The notes: a model not told the origin generated them from the letters alone. DNA of 64,000 nucleotides from Heracleum sosnowskyi (GCA_030848705.1 CM061236.1:136639970-136703969); one strand, 5' to 3'; positions 12,961 to 24,799 are shown, counted from the first letter of the stretch. Numbers and translations are program-made.

Positions 12961-13405
12961 TGTTAACGGATGAATTTGGTGATAACAAATTTCGGAGATT
13001 GCTGGAATAACGAATTGTAAAAATATGGGGATTTGGGATTTTGGATGTTTGGGGCTAGACTTGAAAGGTGTCTCGACTTGTTATATGTGTCGGATTCTAT
13101 TCCAAGATTTCTGCGTACCCTGTATTTATATGGATCAAGCAAACGCAGTTCTGTTATAAGATTGTGTTTTTAATCCATGTGATTATTAGTGATGTATTTG
13201 AAATTAGTTGATTTTATCTTTTTAGATTTAGATTGGGATACCTTCCTGATTTGAAGGATATCGTTTAGAGATATTTTCTATAATTAATTGGAGATATTTC
13301 CTCGTTTCAGAGAGATGAAATATTTAACTTAGGAATTAAGTTATTAATAGATTGATATTGGAAAATTAGGGAGATATTTGAGAAAACCGAAAATATGACG
13401 TAACA
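12961..13405 (-). repeat. 5' LTR of the non-autonomous element
   Basis: Direct repeat of 10463-10911 with scattered substitutions and short indels. Canonical TG and CA ends. The adjacent primer-binding site lies at about 12943-12960. Confidence 0.85.
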
Positions 13406-13409
13406 AGAA

Positions 13410-13500
13410 TGTTAGAATACAATATATATATATATATATATATATTTAGAGCAACTGGTTACTTAACATGGTATCAGAGCTCAGGTTCGACTCCCTGTCA
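13410..13500 (+). mobile_element. Truncated copia-type LTR end with primer-binding site
   Basis: TGTTAGAATAC, an (AT)n run (13421-13444) and CTTAACA are directly followed by TGGTATCAGAGC (13470-13481), the copia primer-binding site complementary to initiator tRNA-Met. Only about 60 bp of LTR-like sequence remains, so this is a deleted remnant. The non-autonomous element sits at its left edge. Confidence 0.5.
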
Positions 13501-14196
13501 TCCCCAATATTCTCGCAATTTATTATGGATATGAAAGACAAAAATTATGCCCCAAAGATGGGCGCCCGTGATCCACTATTCGACCCAAAAATAGGTTTTC
13601 GACCCAAAAAAGACACTTTCCAGGATCATATATTGTATTCTAACAAAGAAGGTTGGTGGTTCGATTATAAATATTAATAAAAATTCATTTATCTTTTGTA
13701 TAAATAAAAGTGATACTTTTGTAATTTTCAAAAAATACAAGGTTAAAATGGAATGTTACTGTCATTTTGTTAGCTCTTTTTAGCGTTGATTGAATTTTAA
13801 TATATAGTAATAGATGGATAGAAGATAAGTCAGGATACAATAATTATTTCAACTCTAACTCATGCCTTGCCTTTAACTAGCTCAAAATATACACTCGATC
13901 TTGATACACCATTTTTTCTCCTTTTTACACCATATCACCGCTAAAATAGGCTTACGGGGAATTCGACTCTCTACCTGAAAATGCAAGGAAACACATAAAA
14001 ATATAACAAAACTCGAGTATATGCGTTACATTTAAGCCGAATAATAGAGCTAAAAATGGTACAAAAATATCACTTGTCAAACCTATGCTTATTTGTGCCC
14101 CAACTTGTGAAAATACATGACAATTCAATATTACATAGAAATATAATTTTGAAATGCAAAATTTTTTAATCAACTTATAAAGAAGAACACAATTGT
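13501..14196. other. Decayed repeat DNA, no gene seen
   Basis: No domain is recognised. A tail-like motif (AATATATAGTAATAGATGG) near 13800 resembles the ends seen at 23.65 kb and 29.12 kb and may close an older CCCGTGC-type repeat. Confidence 0.35.
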
Positions 14197-14414
14197 AACA
14201 TCTCAGTCCCACATCGAATTATATGGGATATTATGTTCAGTAAATAAGGTGGAGTACTAGTAACAATTACACCAATAAATTATGATTTTTAAGGGCTTTT
14301 GTTGTGTTTGTGGACTATTCAAGTATACTTCGTCTTAGTTCCGAGGCTTGACTCAATTTTTGATAAAGACACAAAATTTAACCTAAATTATTATATATGG
14401 TATCAGAGCCAATT
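14197..14414 (+). mobile_element. Solo or truncated TRIM-like LTR with primer-binding site
   Basis: It begins TGTAACATCTCAGTCCCACATCG, a start common in small plant LTR elements, and about 200 bp later reaches TATATATGGTATCAGAGCC, again the initiator tRNA-Met primer-binding site. No partner LTR is seen nearby. Confidence 0.5.
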
Positions 14415-15392
14415 CTAAAAAATATGATCCATAAAATTGTCGCCAGTTTGGGCACGAAATATGAATACCGTTCAAATCTTCCATGATACTATCTTACTTG
14501 TGTTCACGTCTTTTTTTTTTGCTTAACTCATGGTTATTGTGGTTATTAGCTTCATTTTACCTTTTATTTAAAAAAATTCTATCTATTCAAATTCACATGT
14601 TCTTTATAAAAGAAACACGTTTAACTATATTTCATGATTATTTTAGTTACATGTTTAATGGCACAACGAGAGGAGTTAAATACATTAATCATATTATTAC
14701 TTTATACACCATGCAATTAAAATTTTCTCATTCTTTTATTTTTCTTGAGTTATTAAACAACTAGCTTTATAACCCGTGCGAGGCACGAGTATGTTCTCCA
14801 TTCTTCTGTTATAAAATGATAAGCCAATTTATTAAATACATGTTTTGTTGTAATTGGGATCAATTTTTGTTAGAAAAGGTCATATATATTTAATCATGTA
14901 AATATATGCATGCATGTGAAATGTATTATATGTTCTGTTGCGAATGAAATCTTTTTTCATTGAAAAAGATCATATCTAATAACGACGTACAATATAAGTA
15001 AGACCTGTAATTTTGAAGTGCTTGCAGTCTGTAATTACGGGAGATTGAACTATTTTAAATGAGTGTGACTTATTTTGAAACCGTCGTGTAACTTTATAAA
15101 AAATAAAATAGTATTTAACCTGTTTGAAGTAGTTTGAAGTAGTTAGTAAAACTATTTGGTACAATATTTCTATAACATTTGTTTGATATATAACTTATTG
15201 TTTAAGATATACTAAATTTATAAAAAAAAATTATTTGATATGGTACAAAAATATTCTCGTTGGCTATTGTAAAGTGACGCAGATCAAATCATATTTTGTT
15301 AACTTCAAAAAATAAACCTATTAGCCTTATTATTACATCTTCCGTATCCAAATTTTTTATTTGGTTGATATTCATTGTTCACTCACGATATC

Positions 15393-16047
15393 TGTTGTGG
15401 AATAAAAAACGTACTTGTAAATTTACTGCTAGGGTTTGTGAGCTTCAAGCTTTAATGGCTGCTCTTGTTGTCGGGGACTAACTCGGTCCTAACAAGATGC
15501 CTACGTATCTCTAGTGTTTAGAGAATCAAGCCAATAAAACGTAGTTCTTGGTATTGCCCTCGGGGCTATGGCGGCAGGGGCACACCAAGGACGTAGTGAC
15601 TTGTATGTCCTTATTCGAGGATGAAGTCTAAAACGTTGTAGATGACGTATGGAGCTGTGTCCAAAACGTAGTTCTATTATGAAGGAGCAGGGTCCTTATA
15701 TAGGCGTCTGGAGCCTCGTATTTAGAGTAAGTTTAGGAGACTTAGCGAATAAGTCTCCTTTTTGATAATGGATAAACATTGTATTTCTTGGTGGACAAGT
15801 CTTTTCCTTGTTGATAAGGACTATGACTCATTATTTCTTTTAATTGGGATTCTGGATCCTTCTTTGATGAATTTACCATATTTTGGACTCCTTTCCTGAG
15901 CTGTATATTTTTTCTATTTATTAATTACAAAATTAATAAATAATTAGGGTTTCAGGCCTTGCTTATTGGGCCGTGTTCTTAGACCAATCCGGGTCTAATT
16001 AATACGTAATTAATTACACTTCTAGGATTATTTTTCAGCCCATATCA
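15393..16047 (-). repeat. 3' LTR of the gypsy element
   Basis: Direct repeat of 22488-23141. TATATAAGG on the minus strand (15694-15702) is the likely promoter box. The interior side abuts the purine tract GTTGGGGGGCAAA (minus strand), the plus-strand primer for reverse transcription. Confidence 0.93.
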
Positions 16048-16741
16048 TTTGCCCCCCAACTTCTATGATAATGCACTAGGATTTCATAGAAGTTATACCG
16101 GTCTTTTTCGAGACTTGGGGTCTTTTTATCCCTTAACTGGGACTTACTACCCTTTTTTGGGGATTTTAATATACACTAGTGTTTCACGAGTATCGTCTTG
16201 GTGTAAAGTGTGGAGCGACCTACACATTTACGACGATTTTGCCTTATTCGAGGCTAGCTTGACATTTGCATAAGCCTTTTATGTCTTATACCGTCTTGTT
16301 TTGGCTTCAAGCCTTTCATTGAGCATATCGAATGATGGGGTTTGGACCGAATGTCTTAGGTTTCTGGGTTTTCAACCCTTCACCCTTACGAGTTCTTACT
16401 GATGGTTGCACTCGTAGTGATTCAATCTCAAGTCTACCATATCAAACTTCTCATGAGCTTGAAATTTTCGCTAATTAACAATAGGCATCTTAGGCTTTCT
16501 TTTGTATGTTTATTAGCAACATTCACCCTTCGGGGTTCGTTGTATTCAACTCTATTTGTGCAGTTGACATGCATCTTTTGTATGCTTTCCTTTGCATTCA
16601 TTTGTAGTTTGTCTTGGCAAAGCTTTGAGGATGTTTCTACCAATCAAAACGGGTTCAACCCTTCATATGCTTTCCAGGAAGCTCATGATTTCATCGAACC
16701 TTATTTATACTTATCATACTAGCGGATCCTTTTAGGATGCA
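16048..16741 (-). other. Non-coding 3' segment of the gypsy element
   Basis: Lies between the pol stop and the polypurine tract. Plus-strand open frames here show no domain similarity or promoter and I treat them as chance. Confidence 0.55.
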
Positions 16742-19700
16742 CTAAACATAATAAACTTTTAAGTTTGAGGCATGCCAAGTCCTTGGCACCTCATGCCCTT
16801 CGAGGGTTTCTAATTTGTATGAGCCTCGACCAAATACGTTCTTGACGCAATATAGTCCTTCCCAATTTGGGGCCAACTTGCCTTTTTGTCCAACCCCGGA
16901 TGCCTCAATCTTTCGGAGGACTAAGTCTCCTTAACGGAAGAATCTCTCTTTAACCCTTAGGTTATAGTAGAAAGATGCCCTTTTTTGATGTTCAACTACC
17001 TTAGCATTTGCCTCATCTCTAACCTCATCAATTAGATCTAAGGCCAGCCTCATGCCTTCTTCATTTGTCTCTGGCTCATAAGCTTCGATTCTTGGAGATG
17101 TGTGAGTAATCTCCACTGGAACCACTGCCTTTTCCCCATATACCAGCAGAAAGGGGGTTGCTCCAGTGGTGACTTTACAAGTAGTACGATATGCCCATAG
17201 TATGGGGAACAATTCGTCTACCCAAGTGTTTCTAGAGCGTTCAACTCTTTTCTTCAGTCAATCTAGGATAATTCGGTTGGCAACCACTGGTGCATGATTT
17301 TGGCACCATTCATACTTCTTTACATAGCTTTTAGCATCTGAAAGTATGCTTGGCCAATAAAAACCTAGACGAGTGATTTTATGAGCAAGGGCCTTGCCCC
17401 CCAAGTGTTGCCCACAAATTCCTTCATGTACTTCCCTTAGGGCCAATTCTGCCTCTTGGGGTCTCAAGCATTTCAAATAAAGAACAATGAATGACTTTTT
17501 GTATAGGATTCCCTCAATCAGGGTATACCTTAGTGCTCTCACATATAACTTTCGTGCTTCTGAAGCATCGTTAGGTAACCAATCGGTTTCCAGATGAGAT
17601 TTGATGGGATCCATCCAACAGCTAGCCACATCAATGAGTGCTATTAACTTTCCATTGATGCTTGGGGTCTTCAAGACTTGGAAGTATACACTCCCTGCGT
17701 AGTTCTCAATTTCAGAAGAAGCAAATTTGGACAAGGCATCGGCCTTCATGTTTTCTTCTCTTGGGATGTGTTCTTACATAACACTCATTAAACTGAGTCA
17801 TAATGGCCTTAAAAAGCTTTAGATACTTAGCCATGACTTCATCTCTTACTTCAAATTCCCCATTCACTTGGGAAACTACTAGCCTCGAGTCTCCACATAC
17901 TTTCAGAGTCTTAACTCTCAATGCTCCAGCTAGTCCTAAGCCAGCTATCAGGGCTTCGTACTCAGATTCGTTGCTGGTCATTGGGAAGTCTAGTTTTAGT
18001 GTGTACTTTATGAGAAATCCATCAGGACTTTGTAGCACCAAACCTGCTCCACTTAATTTTGTTTTTGATGCTCCATCAAAATGGAGCACCCAACATTCTT
18101 TGGACACTATGTCTTCATCTTTCTTGTCTTCCACTATTACTTCCTGCCCCCCGACTTCCTGGTTGTCGATAGTGCATTCAACCATGAAGTCAACGAGTGC
18201 TTGAGCTTTTATGGTCGTTCGAGGCTTATACTTGATGTCAAATTCTCACAATTCAATAGCCCATTTGATCAACCTCCCACTAACTTGGGGTCTATGCAAG
18301 ATGTTTCTTAGAGGCTGATTGGTCAAGACCTCTATCTTGTGTGCCTGGAAGTATGGGCGTAGCTTTCTTGAGGCCATTATCAAGGCTAAGGCAAACTTCT
18401 CTATCGTAGAGTAGTTTATTTCTTCCCTATGTAGAATCTTGCTTACGTAGTAAATGGGTTTTTGAACCTTCAACTCTTCTTTTACCAAAACAGCTCCAAG
18501 GGCTGTGTTAGAAACCGCCAAATACAAATAGAGAGTTTCTCATGGATTTGGTTTTGCCAACAGTGGTACCTCAGCCATGTACTTTTTCAAGGCCTCAAAG
18601 GCCTCCTGGCTTTCAGTTGTCCACTCAAAATTTTTCACGTTCTTAAGTGCTTTGAAGAAAGGTAAGCACTTCTCTCCTGACTTGGAGATGAATCTTCCCA
18701 ATGCTGCCACTCTTCCCGTCAGTTTCTGAACATCCTTGACGGTTCGTGGTGGCTCCATGTCCAGGATCACTTTGATTTTGTCGGGGTTAGCCTCAATTCC
18801 TCTCTTGGAAACCATCAGGCCTAAAAACTTCCATGAGCCTACACCAAAGGCACATTTAGCTGGATTCAACATCATCTTGTGGTGCCTCAGCACTTCAAAC
18901 GCTTCTCGTAGATTATTTATATGATCGACCTTATCGAGGCTTTTAACCAACATGTCATCCACATAGACCTCCATGGTTTTTTCAATCCGGTGTTCAAAAA
19001 TTTTGTTCACCAATCTTTGGTATGTTGCACCTGCATTCTTAAGTCCAAATGCCATGACTAGATAACAGAAAACACCAAAGTCAGTGATGAATGATACCTT
19101 GGAGATGTCATCTTTGTGCATTTTGATTTGGTTAGATCCACTGAAGCCATCCATAAAACTTTAGCATCTCGTGGCCAGCGGTGGCATCTATTAGGGCATC
19201 AAACCTTGGTAAGGGAAAACAATCCTTAGGACATGCATCGTTCAAATCGGTGAAGTCTACACACATTCTCCATTTTCCATTGGCTTTTTTGACCATCATC
19301 GGGTTAGCCAACCATTCTGGGAATTGTATCTCTTCAATGAACCCGGCCTTAAAAAGCTTTTCTACTTCTTGTTTAATGGCCTCTTGCCTTTCTGGAGCAA
19401 AATTTCTCTTCTTCTGTTTCACCGTCTTCCTTTCAGGATTCACATTTAATTTGTGGGTTATCAACTGGGGATCAATCCCTGGCATGTCCGCCGCTGTCCA
19501 AGCAAAAACGTCATTGTTCTCTTGAAGAAAAGATATGAGCTTGCTTTTCAATGGTTCAGGAAATAGTGCTCCAACATAAGTCACCTTCTCCGGTTCACCA
19601 GGGACTAAGGGAATTGGGATTAAATCCTCAGCTGGTTTCCCTCTTCGGTCCTCATTATCACTAGTATCCATGTCTTCAATGGGGAGAACCTGTCCCCCGA

Positions 19701-20262
19701 TTCCATCAGGCCTTAACGTGGCTACGTAACAGCTTCTAGCCATCATTTGGTATCCCCGTTCTTCACCAATTCCATTCCTCGTTGGGAACTTGATTTTCAG
19801 ATGATAAGATGAGGCAACGGCCTTGAACGCATGAAGACCCGTCCTTCCTAGGATTGCATTATAGGTCGAAGTTGCCTTTATAACTATGAAGTTCAACATC
19901 TGAGTAGACGTATTTGACCCTTTCCCCATTGTCATTGGGAGTTGGATAGTGCCTTCCACCTTTGACTCCACTCCATTGAATCCATATATGGGCATATTCG
20001 AGGGTGTCAACTGAGAGTCAGTATAGCCCATCTTGATAAAAGCATTATGGAACAAGATGTCCACTGAAGCTCCATTGTCGACCAAAACTCTCTTTGTTTT
20101 AGAATTCCCTATCACAGGTACGATGACTAATGGATCATTATGGGGAAACTTCACTCCTTCCAAGTCAGAATCATCAAAACCTATTGATATTTCTGTTCTG
20201 GCACGTTTCGGTGCTTCTCCAACCACGGTCATTAACTCTCGGGCGTATGCTTTCCTTGAGTT
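16742..20262 (-). pseudogene. Gypsy pol: protease, RT, RNase H, archaeal RNase H, deleted integrase
   Basis: In order: aspartic protease (VLVDNGASVDILF, ~20090-20000), RT start (GKWRMCVDFTDLNDACPKD), RT core with YVDDMLVKS (~18950), RNase H (~18250-18530), a second RNase H (WVLHFDGASK, SNESEYEALIAG, ~17800-18100) and the integrase zinc finger (...CQNHAPVV, ~17290). Breaks: a frameshift near 19150 in RT, another near 17760 between RNase H and integrase, and a large deletion that joins HAPVV directly to NRIILD. The D,D-35-E catalytic core is therefore missing. A TGA follows NRIILD, then the integrase C-terminus resumes (ILWAYRTTCKVTTGATPF) with a TAA at 16931 before the final stop at 16742. No functional polyprotein is possible. 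Confidence 0.9.
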
Positions 20263-22454
20263 TCAGGAGGACCCAGCAGTAGTTGGTCCTCCGAATATCA
20301 TGTTGATGACTAGCCCTCGGGGCTTGGGATTACGATCTTGATCGTTGTCCCTTCTGTCGTAATCTTTTCTTTCATAGTTTCCTCTTTGACTCCCTTGATT
20401 TCCATCCTTAGTGAATTTATTGAGCTTTCCTCTCCGTATCAGAAACTCGATCTCATCTTTCAATTGTCTACAATCGTCGGTGTCGTGACCGACTTCCTTG
20501 TGGAACCGACAGAATTGGTTTTGATTCCGTTTAGACATATCAGTCCTTAGTGGCTTCGGCCATCGGAGATCCTCCTCCTTTGCTATTTCCATTAGAATTT
20601 GGTTCCTGGGAGTGTTCAATCTTGCTTACTCCGTAAACTTTGGCCCAAAATTGTTCCTCTTGGGTGGAGAATCAGAATCCTTTGACGTTCTGGGAAACTT
20701 TTCCTTGACGTAGTACTCTTCAGTTTCCTTTCTTTTCTTTGAATTTCCACTGCCACCAGTAGTGGGTTCATATTTTCTCATGCTTTCTTCAGACTTGATG
20801 TACTTTCCGGCTCTATCTTGGAGCTTCAACATGCTCTCGGGTGGATGTTTTGCCAATGATATTTTGAAGTGATCATCAGTGGTTCCTTGTTGCAAGGCTA
20901 TCATAGCTACTTTGTCCTCTAAGTCCGGGACTTTCAGAGCTTCCTGGGTAAATCGGTTGATGTAATCCCTTAAAGCTTCATTCTTTCCTTGCTGGATTCC
21001 CATGAGTGATGTAGAACTTTTCTCGTGTACCCTTCCACTAACAAATTGATTGATGAATACTTCACCTAATTCCTTGAAAGACCCAATAGAGTTGGGAGGA
21101 AGACGTCTATACCAACGTTGGGCCATGCCTGCCAAGGTTTGCTTTCTTCAGACTTGATGTACTTTCCGGCTCTATCTTGGAGCTTCAACATGCTCTCGGG
21201 TGGATGTTTTGCCAATGATCTTTTGAAGTGATCATCAGTGGTTCCTTGTTGCAAGGCTATCATAGCGACTTTGTCCTCTAAGTCCGGGACTTTCAGAGCT
21301 TCCTGGGTAAATCGGTTGATGTAATCCCTTAAAGCTTCATTCTTTCCTTGCTGGATTCCCATGAGTGATGCAGAACTTTTCTCGTGTACCCTTCCACTAA
21401 CAAATTGATTGATGAATGCTTCACTTAATTCCTTGAAAGACCCAATAGAGTTGGGAGGAAGACGTCTATACCAACGTTGGGCCATGCCTGCCAAGGTTTG
21501 CGGAAACGCCCGACACTTAACCGCATCATTGGTTGGCTGCAACAACAGTGCATTGGATAAAGTTCTCACATGATTTGCGGGATCTCCCGTTCCATCATAA
21601 GTTTTGATCGTTGGCATCTTGAATTTCCTGGATATGTTAGCTTTTATGATGTCTTGAGTAAAGGGTGGTGTTGGATCATCAGGATCTCCTAGGGGCAACA
21701 AAACATTAGGATAACCCCTTGGGGCTTCAGCCCTCTTGCTTTTTCTTGGTGTTGGATCCAAGTTGATTACCGAGACTCTTCCCGTTCCTTGGTTTTGTGT
21801 CCTTGCGGCCTCCTCTTCTGCCAGTAGCTTCTTGAGCCTTGCAGTCTCGGCTTCATGGGCCGCAATTCTTTCTTTAGTAGTTTGGAGTTGTTCCCAGTTT
21901 GTTTGGGAAGAGCGTCTCCTCCTTGGGGCAACATCCCTCTCATCTCCTGTTGAATAATTCTCCTCCTTAATATAGGGACCTGAGTAGTCTTGAATCAAGG
22001 GGGTTCGTCTAGTTTGCTGATTTTGAGGTCCCAGACCTTGAATGTAAGGGGGCACATATGTCTCATGGTAGATTGGATTAGTTCCACTACTGCCCGCCGG
22101 GGGTCGGGGTGGAATACCATAAGTTGGCATACCGAGAGTTTAAGTCGTGTATTGAGGGAGATCCGTGGTGTGAAGTTGAAGGCCACGTGGTGCGTTTTCA
22201 AGTAGTGGAGTGGTTGCGATTGGTTGCTGGAGAGTGGTCTCTTGTGGATTCGGTTCATGAACGACCATTTGCGGGGGATTCGTCCCTTCAACAATAATTG
22301 GGATTTCTGTTCCTTGAGTGGTGGTGAGGGGGATATTCGTCCCTTCAGTGCCAATAATCGGCGGCAGTTGGCTTCCATGAGTCTCCGTTGCAGAGGTAAG
22401 AGGAAGTCCATCAGAGGTCTGCGTTTCTCGAGTCGTTCTTCGTGTGTTTGCCAT
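20263..22454 (-). pseudogene. Gypsy gag with frameshifting tandem duplication
   Basis: The probable start MANTRRTTRETQ is at 22454. The capsid-like region (GMAQRWYRRLPPNSIGSF, FINQFVSGR, GTTDDHF) follows, then a zinc-knuckle-like CRFHKEVGHDTDDC (~20510). In-frame stops lie at 22140 (TAA), 20626 (TAA) and 20263 (TGA). A 359-bp stretch of the capsid region is tandemly duplicated (20781-21139 and 21140-21498). Since 359 is not a multiple of three, it shifts the frame. Gag forms the particle of the element in the cytoplasm; this copy cannot make it. Confidence 0.85.
20781..21498 (-). repeat. 359-bp tandem duplication inside gypsy gag
   Basis: The word TGCTTTCTTCAGAC recurs at 20781 and 21140, and GCCATGCCTGCCAAGG at 21122 and 21481, both 359 bp apart. 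The copies differ at only a few positions, so the duplication is fairly recent. Confidence 0.92.
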
Positions 22455-22487
22455 GGTTGATGTTGTCTTCCCACAGACGACGCCAAA

Positions 22488-23141
22488 TGTTGTGGAATAA
22501 AAAATGTACTTGTAAATTTACTGCTAGGGTTTGTGAGCTTCAAGCTTAATGGATGCTCTTGTTGTCGGGGACTAACTCGGTCCTAACAAGATGCCTACGT
22601 ATCTCTAGTGTTTAGAGAATCAAGCCAATAAAACTTAGTTCTTGGTGTTGCCCTCGGGGCTATGGCGGCAGAGGCACACCAAGGACGTAGTGACTTGTAT
22701 GTCCTTATTCGAGGATGAAGTCTAAAACGTTGTAGATGACGTATGAAGCTGTGTCCAAAACGTAGTTCTATTATGAAGGAGCAGGGTCCTTATATAGGCG
22801 TCTGAAGCCTCATATTTAAAGTAAGTTTAGGAGACTTAGCGAATAAGTCTCCTTTTTGATAATGGATAAACATTGTATTTCTTGGTGGACAAGTCTTTTC
22901 CTTGTTGATAAGGACTATGACTCATTATTTATTTTAATTGGGATTCTGGATCCTTATTTGATGAATTTACCATATTTTGGACTCCTTTCCTGAGCTGCAT
23001 ATTTTCCCTATTTATTAATTACGAAATTAATAAATAATTACGGTTTCGGGCCTTGCTTATTGGGTCGTGTTCTTAGACCAATCCGGGTCTAATTAATACG
23101 TAATTAATTGCACTTCTAGGATTATTTTTCAGCCCATATCA
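22488..23141 (-). repeat. 5' LTR of the gypsy element
   Basis: Direct repeat of 15393-16047. On the minus strand it is followed by TTTGGCGTCGTCTGTGGGAA, the primer-binding region. Confidence 0.93.
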
Positions 23142-23663
23142 ATATCCATTATTTTTTATCATCATTTATTTGTTCTATAATTACTTTTGATCTCCCTGAA
23201 CTGTTTACTATATAAGCAAATAAATGTAATGAACCAAATAGCGAACCTGAATACAAAATATGCAATAAAGCCAATAGTTTGTTTTTTCAATTTAGCAAAA
23301 TAAGATTTCATATGCATCACTTTGCAATAGTGAATGAAGCTCTGAATTAGTTAGTAATGTCTTTCAATTAATAATTATCAATCATCATTGTCATAATTTA
23401 TTTAATGTTTAAAAGTTTTAATATTTTCTATAAAAAATAATATCTAATCATAAATTGTTAATATTAAATATTGAAGTAATAATAAATATCAATGATATGC
23501 AATAATGAGTTGGACACAATTAATGTACGCATATTAAAGTAGATGCGTATTAATTGTAATTAATACATGTATAATTAAAATATAATTTAGAAGGGTATTT
23601 TGGTAATTTAACTTGAATAAATTGACTTATTGAACCCCTAGTTGCTCTATTATATATATAATA

Positions 23664-23988
23664 GATAGATATATATTGATTGTATATAGAATTTGTAATC
23701 TAATAGTATATATAATATGAGCAAATATATACTTATTGCAAATAAACATGAATTACAATATAAAAATATTAATATAATTCTTTTTCCAATGGACCAATTT
23801 TAATTTATAACATTTTGTATATCTATTTTGTATGAATTTTTCTCTAATATGGTCAAATATATTTTTTAAGGCACTTGTGAAAATAGATTATCTACCTTAT
23901 CAAGTAGATTACAAGAAGAGACCAAAATAGAATATAACATATTGAGTATTTGCACATATTAATAAAGAGTTTTATGATATAACCAAAA
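23664..23988. other. AT-rich repeat DNA, no gene seen
   Basis: Low-complexity TATA-rich sequence between the 3' end of one CCCGTGC-type repeat and a tRNA-like block. Nothing codes here. Confidence 0.35.
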
Positions 23989-24062
23989 TTGATGTCTAGC
24001 ATAGTGGTTAGAAGTGTCCTCTCTAATTTAGATGTCAAGGGTTCAACTCCCATTAGAAACAA
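23989..24062 (+). mobile_element. tRNA-derived SINE-like head
   Basis: TAGCATAGTGG (23997-24007) resembles a Pol III A box and GGTTCAACTCC (24040-24050) a B box, at tRNA-like spacing. The acceptor and anticodon arms do not pair, so it is not a functional tRNA gene. It is followed by a short T-run and then by the repeat tail at 24.15 kb. It is either a truncated SINE or a tRNA scrap carried by the surrounding repeat. Confidence 0.45.
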
Positions 24063-24444
24063 TTTTTTTATCATTAATATAATAAGTATGGGTAATTTGG
24101 TAATTTCACACTGATTAAATTGTCTCAAGCAACCCCTAGTTGCTCTATTATATATATAATAACTAGCGTAATAGCCCGTGCAAGGCACATGCCTCTTGTA
24201 AAACTCCTATTTAAAATCTTACAAACCTATGTTTATAATAACAATTTGTAGCGTGAAAATATGCCAACATCTTTTCAAATGAATCATGATTTACGATCAT
24301 GTCTAGAACTTAAAAAAGTATTAGTATAGCATCAAAAGGGAGCCACGGTAGAAGAGATTGTTAGGTTTACTAAGCTAATCTTAGACCAATGGAAAACTGC
24401 TTAATCTTACGATATGAACTCATCTTCGGGATTTTTAAATACTG

Positions 24445-24690
24445 AAGATGGTAGAGAGCGGCAGATCAAATCAAAGGGAGATAGAGTCAAGATCGGAGTG
24501 GCTCGGGACTGTAATGAAAGGCTGATGGCTGCTACATCAAGCTGCAAGGTAGGACAAAACCTGAAATAGCTGAAGCCATTGGAATTAGAGAGATATTAAG
24601 CTGGACTAAATTGCAAGCATGGACTGTAGTGGATCTCGAAAATGATTGTCTGGTACATTTATCAATAATTTCTAAAAAAGTCTGCAAGTT
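24445..24690 (+). pseudogene. RNase H-like (RVT_3 type) domain fragment
   Basis: One frame reads IGVARDCNERLMAAT, and after a one-base shift another reads PEIAEAIGIREILSW followed by LQAWTVVDLENDCLV. This matches the plant RNase H-like domain seen at the ends of LINEs and in many small plant proteins (pattern ARD..G....A, EAxAIREAL, V..E.DC). The metal-binding Asp of the first strand is not evident and the frame is broken. It is a dead fragment, perhaps captured or from a LINE. Confidence 0.55.
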
Positions 24691-24799
24691 TATTATACAT
24701 ATAATAAAGAATAATAATTACGATCCTTTACTATTCAAAATTTATAACTCGGAAGACAATTCTACTAAAATTGGTGCTAAAACTTTATTTACGTAAAAA

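Larger units (their letters stand above)
10463..13405 (-). mobile_element. Non-autonomous LTR retrotransposon (LARD/TRIM-like) with internal tandem arrays
   Basis: Two direct repeats of ~450 bp bound a 2.05-kb interior and are flanked by the same 5-bp duplication AGAAT (10458-10462 and 13406-13410). On the minus strand the 5' LTR is followed by ATTGGCGCTAGAAGGAGG, a primer-binding site common in plant gypsy elements, and the 3' LTR is preceded by the purine-rich tract AACTGGGGTAAT. No gag or pol domain is recognisable. Three tandem arrays fill much of the interior. It would need enzymes from a related autonomous element. The 3' LTR has lost its TG end (GG instead). Confidence 0.85.
15393..23141 (-). 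mobile_element. Ty3/gypsy LTR retrotransposon, Tat-like lineage, defective
   Basis: LTRs of 655 and 654 bp with TG and CA ends bound the element, and ATATC is duplicated exactly on both sides (15388-15392 and 23142-23146). Coding order on the minus strand is gag, protease, RT, RNase H, a second archaeal-type RNase H, integrase. The extra RNase H and the TTGGCG-CGTCTGTGGGAA primer-binding region point to the Tat group. By eye the LTRs differ at about 20 positions, so roughly 97% identity, which suggests an insertion of order one million years ago under commonly used rates. Several stops, a gag duplication and an integrase deletion make it non-autonomous. Confidence 0.93.
14761..23663 (+). mobile_element. 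CCCGTGC-type (Helitron-like) repeat, split by the gypsy element
   Basis: The left end reads CTAGCTTTATAACCCGTGCG then AGGCACG, closely matching the start at 24166. A matching right end (CCCCTAGTTGCTCTATTATA then TATATAATAG) lies at about 23633-23660. The gypsy element 15393-23141 sits inside. Such GTGC/GCAC start palindromes occur in plant Helitron-like families, but I do not see a clean TC start or CTRR end, so the class is uncertain. The non-gypsy part is about 1.1 kb and non-coding. Confidence 0.35.

Noticed and set aside
16402..16722. 106-codon plus-strand frame in the 3' part of the gypsy element
   Set aside because: Hydrophobic low-complexity translation, no similarity, no promoter, in non-coding element DNA.
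17803..20341. Several plus-strand open frames of 100-133 codons opposite the gypsy pol
   Set aside because: They are antisense shadows of conserved RT/RNase H coding sequence with no promoter or domain.
13960..24060. tRNA genes
   Set aside because: TGGTATCAGAGC and GGTTCGACTCC words are retrotransposon primer sites or tRNA-like scraps; no sequence folds as a complete tRNA.
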